Source of the DNA: an uncultured Peptococcaceae bacterium
GTDB lineage: Bacteria > Bacillota > Peptococcia > Peptococcales > Peptococcaceae
Direction: 5' to 3'
Assembly: GCA_902492275.1 (NCBI GenBank)
Contig: CABUKW010000049.1
Span: 1 to 19,724, forward strand
DNA: 19,724 nt
Positions within the stretch are counted from its first letter, which is position 1, and every line of letters starts with the position of its first letter. The position numbers and the translations under genes are program-made. A model generated the notes under the pieces. The model was not told the DNA's origin, ran no database searches, and worked only from the letters and a program-made list of their open reading frames with translations. Shown here piece after piece: positions 15,780 through 19,724 of this stretch.

Positions 15780-16363
15780 GTTTGACGTACGAAGAAACAT
15801 TACAGATTTTAAAAGAAACAGGTGCTTTGAAAGAAGGACATTTTCGTTTGACATCGGGGCTGCACAGCGACCACTATGTACAGTGTTCCCAGTTGCTGAA
15901 ATATCCGCGCATTGCGGAAAAGGTTTGCAGTGCGCTGGCTGAAAAATTTGCTGATAATAAGCCCGATGTGGTAATTGGGCCCGCTATTGGCGGAATTTTA
16001 GTAGCCTATGAAGTAGCCCGCGCCTTAGATGTGCCTGCGATGTTTGCGGAACGGCAGGAGGGTGTGATGACATTGCGCCGGGGGTTTACTGTAGAACCAG
16101 GTCAGAAAGTGCTGATTACTGAAGATGTATTCACCACCGGCGGTTCCGCACAGGAAGTTGTGGAATTGGTGCAGAGCATGGGCGGCAATGTGATTGCAGC
16201 CGGCTCGATCATTGACCGCACCGCCGGCAATACGGTAAAATTAAAAGTGCCGTTCCAATCCTTGATTAAATTTGAATTCCAAACCTTTGACCCATCAGAT
16301 TGCCCAATGTGCAAGCAGGGCATTCCTGCTGTAAAACCAGGCAGCAGACCAGATAAAAAATAA
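15776..16363 (+). CDS. pyrE: Orotate phosphoribosyltransferase
   Basis: PyrE transfers ribose 5-phosphate from PRPP to orotate, giving OMP for PyrF. The 195-residue protein has the PRPP-binding motif VLITEDVFTTGGS (about 112-124) and the FRLTSGLHSDHY substrate block (about 23-34). Its C-terminal DCPMCKQGIPAVKPGSR holds a CPxC pair common in one bacterial branch of the family. GGAGG about 8 bases ahead lies in the end of pyrF. It is the last gene of the operon, and a terminator follows 18 bases after the stop. Confidence 0.96.
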   Translation: MSLTYEETLQILKETGALKEGHFRLTSGLHSDHYVQCSQLLKYPRIAEKVCSALAEKFADNKPDVVIGPAIGGILVAYEVARALDVPAMFAERQEGVMTLRRGFTVEPGQKVLITEDVFTTGGSAQEVVELVQSMGGNVIAAGSIIDRTAGNTVKLKVPFQSLIKFEFQTFDPSDCPMCKQGIPAVKPGSRPDKK

Positions 16364-16381
16364 ACAGATCACATAAAAATT

Positions 16382-16436
16382 GGCTATCCTATGCAGGAAA
16401 GAACGGTTCCGTCCTGCTATGATAGCCTTTCTTTTT
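16382..16436. terminator. Terminator of the pyr operon, probably bidirectional
   Basis: GGCTATC and GCAGGA (16382-16398) pair with TCCTGC and GATAGCC (16412-16427) with a small mismatch in the middle, then TTTCTTTTT follows. On the - strand the hairpin is followed by AATTTTTA. It lies between pyrE and a small convergent gene whose stop touches its edge. Confidence 0.82.
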
Positions 16437-16648
16437 CAGCAGTGTTCCGCATACCAGCGGCGGCATTCGGCATTCAGCAAGGTTTCAAATTGATAAAACT
16501 GTTCATCGCCTGCTTCTGCGCGGAGCCATTGTACGGTTTGCCCCAAATACATGCCTTCCGCTTTATTCTCCACAGCCGTCAGACTTTTGCAGCAATCTAA
16601 AAGTTGCTGCTGGTCAAGTTGTTGCAATAAGACCGCCAAATCTTTCAT
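16436..16648 (-). CDS. Small hypothetical protein (70 aa)
   Basis: The frame starts at an ATG with AGAGG 8 bases ahead and ends at the edge of a shared terminator, both signs of a real gene. The 70-residue product is acidic and hydrophilic (MKDLAVLLQQLDQQQLLDCC...), probably helical. It has three Cys residues, a C-terminal block ECRRWYAEHC with two of them, and two Trp. It has no signal or membrane segment. I do not recognise a family. A + strand frame across the same bases (16391-16600) has no ribosome binding site and crosses the terminator. Confidence 0.55.
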   Translation of the reverse strand: MKDLAVLLQQLDQQQLLDCCKSLTAVENKAEGMYLGQTVQWLRAEAGDEQFYQFETLLNAECRRWYAEHC

Positions 16649-16788
16649 GTTTTTCGCCTCTTTTCGTGTAAAATTTCTTATAAAATAAAACTACTTTCTT
16701 AATAAATACCCTGTTAGAACAAGTTTTAATCTTGCAGCGCATGCAGGAAAGATTTTTATCTTGGTAAGAAGATGGAGGATACAGTAAA

Positions 16789-16887
16789 ATGCTTTGCAAA
16801 GAACATGAAGAGTTGTTGCAGCTTGCATTTGTGCTGCGAAACAAAGGTAAAACATATTTTTGCTGCCACTTCACGATATCAAGATAA
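16789..16887 (+). CDS. Possible small ORF (32 aa)
   Basis: ATG 16789 is preceded by GGAGG at 16774-16778 (10 bases) and opens a 32-residue frame, MLCKEHEELLQLAFVLRNKG followed by KTYFCCHFTISR. It contains three cysteines. A bulged hairpin (16813-16844) lies inside it. No family is recognised and no terminator or partner gene supports it, so it may be chance or a structured RNA. Confidence 0.22.
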   Translation: MLCKEHEELLQLAFVLRNKGKTYFCCHFTISR

Positions 16888-16939
16888 GACTTTACGTGGA
16901 ACTTCTGAAAATAGGAGTTGGTTATATTAGATGAAAGGC

Positions 16940-16960
16940 CATATTTTTTTAAAAAATATG
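16940..16960. repeat. Perfect AT-rich palindrome
   Basis: CATATTTTTT and AAAAAATATG are exact complements around one T. The A/T composition makes it a plausible protein-binding or bendable site, but no function can be assigned. Confidence 0.5.
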
Positions 16961-17112
16961 ACAGAATTGTAGCGTTTTTTGCGCAGAAAAAAGTTGAAAA
17001 CTGGCTTGCACTCGAATTCACAAGCAATGATACGCATATTGCATTTGCTTGGAGAACAATGGATTTAAACAGGCGAAGCGGCTTTTTTCTTGAAGTACAA
17101 AGACATTATTTT

Positions 17113-17142
17113 TTGAGAAATAGGTTAAAAATAGTTTATATT
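17113..17142 (+). promoter_or_regulatory. Candidate promoter upstream of hdrCBA
   Basis: TTGAGA (17113-17118) and TATATT (17137-17142) are 18 bases apart. If used, the transcript would have a leader of about 265 bases containing the inverted repeat at 17217-17249. A TATAAT at 17338-17343 is an alternative -10 nearer the gene but lacks a good -35. Neither is decisive. Confidence 0.3.
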
Positions 17143-17216
17143 GTATAGCAAATTAAGAAAAAAATCTGTAAATGTATTCTATAAATTTGCTCCATAGATA
17201 AAATCTATAGTCATAT

Positions 17217-17249
17217 AAACAAGTTTAATGTCAAAAATTAAAATTGTTT
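17217..17249. repeat. Inverted repeat upstream of hdrC
   Basis: AAACAAGTTTAAT (17217-17229) and ATTAAAATTGTTT (17237-17249) are complementary in 12 of 13 positions around a seven-base spacer. It has no T-tail, so it is more likely an operator or RNA structure than a terminator. Confidence 0.5.
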
Positions 17250-17289
17250 AATCCTGAAAAATGGCTTAATGAAGCCTGTACAAGAAATT

Positions 17290-17307
17290 TTGTGCTGGTG
17301 TTCACGA
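17290..17307. promoter_or_regulatory. Weak Rex-like palindrome upstream of hdrC
   Basis: TTGTG-N6-TTCACGA agrees with 11 of the 14 defined bases of the Rex consensus TTGTGAA-N4-TTCACAA. Rex senses NADH/NAD+, which would suit a bifurcating redox operon. The inner AA is lost, so this may be chance. Confidence 0.25.
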
Positions 17308-17412
17308 ATGACTGTAGATTTTTATTTATTGATATTATATAATAAATTCAGCTTAATCTTTACAAGAAGTATTATTTAAGTAAAAGTAAAATATAAAGGG
17401 AGAGTGGTACTG

Positions 17413-17985
17413 TTGACGCTGAATGAAAAGCAAAAGCAAAATGAAGAACTGAAACGCGAGTTCCTCAAACGGAGCGGCGTGGATGTTTCCAAATGCTATC
17501 AGTGTGGGAAATGTTCCGCAGGCTGTCCGGTAGGCGACCATATGGACATTCCAACCAACAAAGTAATGCGTCTGGCCCAGATGGGGCTGATTGAAGATGC
17601 CATGAAGAGTCATGCAATCTGGTTGTGTGCTTCCTGCACAACCTGCACGACACGATGTCCAAAAGGGGTGGACGTTGCTCAGGTAATGGAAACCCTGCGA
17701 ATTATGGCCAAGGAACATGGTTATGTAGCAGAAAAGAATGTGGATAAGTTCCACAGCGTGTGGATGGGGATTATCGGGAGTATCGGCAGAATGTACGAAC
17801 CTGGTCTGATTGTCGGCCGTAACGTTTCCACCGGGAAACTGTTCCAGGATACTTCTTTCGGCATTCCTTATATCACGAAGCAGAAATTAAAGCTGATTCC
17901 ATATAAATCTAAAAACATGGATGAAATTAAATCTCTGATTGCCAAAGCAGAAGCAATGGATCGGGAAGAAAGGGGCAATAAATAA
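17413..17985 (+). CDS. hdrC: Heterodisulfide reductase subunit C-like protein (HdrC)
   Basis: HdrC carries electrons between HdrA and the active site in HdrB. From TTG 17413 the protein is 190 residues. It has two [4Fe-4S] motifs, CYQCGKCSAGCP (C28, C31, C34, C38) and CASCTTCTTRCP (C72, C75, C78, C82), then a helical C-terminal part. There is no membrane helix, so this is the soluble HdrABC type rather than HdrDE. I prefer TTG 17413 because GGGAG (17398-17402) is 10 bases ahead; the in-frame GTG at 17404 is only one base from it. It is the first gene of hdrCBA, and its TAA overlaps the hdrB ATG by one base. Confidence 0.92.
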   Translation: MTLNEKQKQNEELKREFLKRSGVDVSKCYQCGKCSAGCPVGDHMDIPTNKVMRLAQMGLIEDAMKSHAIWLCASCTTCTTRCPKGVDVAQVMETLRIMAKEHGYVAEKNVDKFHSVWMGIIGSIGRMYEPGLIVGRNVSTGKLFQDTSFGIPYITKQKLKLIPYKSKNMDEIKSLIAKAEAMDREERGNK

Positions 17986-18866
17986 TGGATTACGCATACT
18001 ATCCTGGATGTTCCCTGGAATCGACAGGGATTGAATTTCATATGTCCACCAAAGCAGTCGCAAAAGCGTTAGGCATTAATCTGGTTGAAATTCCGGACTG
18101 GAACTGCTGTGGCGCCAGCAGCGCCCATGCCAGAGGCCACTGGATTTCTCTGGCACTGCCTGCCCGTAATATGGCTATTGCAGAAGCAGCCGGTCTGGAC
18201 GTGGCAATTCCATGTGCAGCCTGCTATGGCAGAAGCAAAAAAGTAGAAATTGAAGTGACAAAATCGGAAGAAGCCAGAGAAAAAATTGAAGAAATCATTG
18301 GCCGTCCTTATACTGGGAAAAGCAAAGCCAGAAATCTGACCGATATTTTTTATCGTGATTTAGGACCTGCCAAGATTGCCGAAAAGGCTACAAAATCTCT
18401 GAAGGGCCTGAAGGTTCTGACTTATTATGGCTGCCTGATGGTTCGTCCGCCAGAACTGGCCTGTGATGATATTGAAGATCCAATCAGCTTGGATGAAATT
18501 ATGAAAGCGCTGGGCGCAGAAGTAATTCCATGGGGCTTCAAAACAGAATGCTGCGGCGCCAGCTTAACGGCTTGCCGCCCCAATGTAGGGCTGGATATGA
18601 CGCAGAAAATTCTGGACGCTGCCAAAAAATCCGGTGCAGATTGTATCGTAACGGCATGTCCAATGTGCCATTCCAACTTGGATATGCGTCAGGTTCAGTT
18701 GAGTAAAACAAACGGCGCATATAATATGCCAGTTTATTTCATTACGGAATTGATTGGCATTGCGTTGGGGATGGAACCTAAAGAACTGGGGATTAACAGA
18801 CATTTCATCCCTGCAGAAGCAACATTGACAAAAATCGGAAAAACCAGTGAAGGCGGTGAAGCATAG
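17985..18866 (+). CDS. hdrB: Heterodisulfide reductase subunit B-like protein (HdrB)
   Basis: HdrB holds the site where a disulfide (CoM-S-S-CoB in methanogens, an unknown substrate in bacteria) is reduced. The 293-residue protein has two complete CCG cysteine sets of the type that bind noncubane [4Fe-4S] clusters: C9, C41-C42, C77 and C80, then C150, C189-C190, C225 and C228. Both follow the CX31-39CCX34-36CxxC spacing nearly exactly. No residue of either set is missing, so an active catalytic subunit is expected. The start overlaps the hdrC stop by one base, with AGGGG 9 bases ahead. hdrA starts on the last base of this gene. Confidence 0.93.
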   Translation: MDYAYYPGCSLESTGIEFHMSTKAVAKALGINLVEIPDWNCCGASSAHARGHWISLALPARNMAIAEAAGLDVAIPCAACYGRSKKVEIEVTKSEEAREKIEEIIGRPYTGKSKARNLTDIFYRDLGPAKIAEKATKSLKGLKVLTYYGCLMVRPPELACDDIEDPISLDEIMKALGAEVIPWGFKTECCGASLTACRPNVGLDMTQKILDAAKKSGADCIVTACPMCHSNLDMRQVQLSKTNGAYNMPVYFITELIGIALGMEPKELGINRHFIPAEATLTKIGKTSEGGEA

Positions 18867-19724
18867 TGGAAAGAGTAGGGGTATTTATTTGTCACTGCGG
18901 CTCCAATATCGGCGCTGTTGTTGATTGTGCCAAGGTAGCAGAAAGCGTAAGAGAGTATCCTGGTGTTGCGTACAGCACAGACTATAAATATATGTGTTCC
19001 GAGCCTGGTCAGGAAATGATTCAAAACGCCATCAAAGAACACAAACTGAATCGTGTTGTTGTAGCCTCCTGTTCTCCTCGTATGCATGAAAAAACATTCC
19101 GTGCCTGCGTTGAGAAAGCTGGCTTAAATCCATATATGTTTGAAATGGCCAATATCCGTGAACATTGCTCCTGGGTACATGCCGGCAAAAATGAAGAGGC
19201 TACCCAGAAAGCTATCGATTTGGTAAAAATGGCTGTTTCCAAGGTATGCAAAAACGAAGAATTACAGAAGGGGCATGCCCCTGTAACCAAACGGGCGCTG
19301 GTTGTCGGCGGCGGGATTGCCGGTATTCAGTGCGCACTGGATATCGCCAACAATGGCTATCAGGTAGATATTCTGGAACGGACGCCTTCCATCGGCGGGA
19401 AAATGTCTCAAATTGATAAGACCTTCCCAACCATCGACTGTTCTGCTTGTATCCTGACGCCAAAAATGGTAGAAGCCAGCAGCCATCCAAACATTAATCT
19501 GATTCCCTATTCGGAATTGGAACATGTGGACGGCTATGTAGGGAACTTTGAAGTGACCATTCGTAAAAAAGCCCGTTCTGTGGATTTGAAAAAATGTACT
19601 GGCTGCGGTACCTGTATGACCAAATGTCCAGGGAAAGCCGACGATGAATTCAACATGAACCTACGGAAACGGACTGCAATTTATACACCGTTCCCACAGG
19701 CTATTCCAAATAAACCGGTCATTG
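18866..19724 (+). CDS. hdrA: Heterodisulfide reductase subunit A-like protein (HdrA), partial
   Basis: HdrA is the FAD-containing subunit that splits electron pairs in flavin-based bifurcation. The first 286 residues are in the window and the gene runs off the right edge. It starts at GTG 18866, overlapping the last base of hdrB, with GGCGGTG upstream. The N-terminal domain has FICHCGSNIGAVVDC (7-21) and further cysteines. The FAD-binding loop is VVGGGIAGIQCALD (146-159), with LERTPSIGGKMS just after. DCSACILTPKM (191-201) has a CxxC pair. A ferredoxin-type cluster CTGCGTCMTKCP is at 244-255. All are standard for HdrA. The missing C-terminal part would hold further ferredoxin clusters, and the electron-input partner (MvhD or FlxABCD) probably follows. 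Confidence 0.93.
   Translation, partial: MERVGVFICHCGSNIGAVVDCAKVAESVREYPGVAYSTDYKYMCSEPGQEMIQNAIKEHKLNRVVVASCSPRMHEKTFRACVEKAGLNPYMFEMANIREHCSWVHAGKNEEATQKAIDLVKMAVSKVCKNEELQKGHAPVTKRALVVGGGIAGIQCALDIANNGYQVDILERTPSIGGKMSQIDKTFPTIDCSACILTPKMVEASSHPNINLIPYSELEHVDGYVGNFEVTIRKKARSVDLKKCTGCGTCMTKCPGKADDEFNMNLRKRTAIYTPFPQAIPNKPVI

Larger units (their letters stand above)
16649..17412. other. AT-rich intergenic region with inverted repeats
   Basis: These bases are clearly richer in A and T than the genes on both sides and hold no convincing long gene. Visible elements are a possible 32-codon frame at 16789, a bulged hairpin at 16813-16844, and a 21-base palindrome at 16940-16960. There is also a 13-base-arm inverted repeat at 17217-17249, a GGCTT/AAGCC hairpin near 17267, and a Rex-like half-matching palindrome at 17290-17307. 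A frame of 76 codons from TTG 16918 has no spaced ribosome binding site and odd composition, so I leave it out. Confidence 0.6.

Noticed and set aside
16860..16880. TGCTGCCACTTCACG considered as a cobalamin-riboswitch B12 box.
   Set aside because: Only GCCACT matches, and the other conserved parts of the riboswitch are absent. The gene downstream is hdrC.
16614..17027. A 137-codon - strand frame.
   Set aside because: It overlaps the start of the better-supported 70-residue gene in another frame, and its Ser/Asn/Phe/Lys-rich composition is typical of AT-rich noncoding DNA.
16918..17148. A 76-codon + strand frame starting at TTG.
   Set aside because: The purine-rich site touches the start codon. 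The product looks unlike a folded protein, and the frame crosses an AT palindrome.
1..19724. CRISPR arrays, tRNA or rRNA genes, insertion sequences and phage genes.
   Set aside because: I saw no regularly spaced repeats, transposase or integrase motifs, or tRNA-like cloverleaf ends anywhere in the window.

Overview
The window looks like a chromosome segment of an anaerobic, low-to-mid GC Firmicute. The Negativicutes are my best guess, but no marker gene settles this. The signs are C5-pathway heme genes, strong purine-rich ribosome binding sites, a PyrR-type pyrimidine attenuator, a miaB gene followed by a YlbF/YmcA-family gene (as in Bacillus ymcB-ymcA), and a heterodisulfide-reductase (hdrCBA) operon.

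Region 1 (1-8735, + strand) is a tetrapyrrole operon. It holds the tail of an unknown upstream gene, then precorrin-2 dehydrogenase, hemA, hemC, a cobA-hemD fusion, hemB and hemL. Together these carry glutamyl-tRNA to uroporphyrinogen III and on through precorrin-2 to sirohydrochlorin, the route to siroheme and cobalamin. No genes for the late steps to protoheme are in view. The radical-SAM tRNA thiomethylase miaB and a YlbF-family protein with an unusual Cys-rich tail follow in the same direction, and a terminator closes the unit.

Region 2 (8755-10974, + strand) is a metal-efflux unit. A consensus sigma-A promoter is overlapped and followed by two CsoR-like palindromes. It drives a P1B-type ATPase and a 57-residue two-helix membrane protein, and ends at a long perfect hairpin that can also terminate the facing gene.

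Region 3 (11003-12510, - strand) is one gene with its own strong promoter. It encodes a trypsin-like serine protease fused to an unusual N-terminal domain, with no export signal and no PDZ domain. This is the least explained protein here.

Region 4 (12595-16436, + strand) is the pyrimidine operon pyrB-pyrC-pyrF-pyrE. It has a promoter, a PyrR-binding RNA loop and an attenuator terminator. carAB, pyrD/K and pyrR are not in the window.

Region 5 (16436-17412) has a small convergent gene of unknown function and about 760 bases of AT-rich intergenic DNA with several inverted repeats.

Region 6 (17413-19724, + strand) is hdrC-hdrB-hdrA, with hdrA cut by the window edge. It encodes the iron-sulfur and flavin core of a heterodisulfide-reductase-type electron-bifurcating complex. 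Its electron-input partner must lie to the right.
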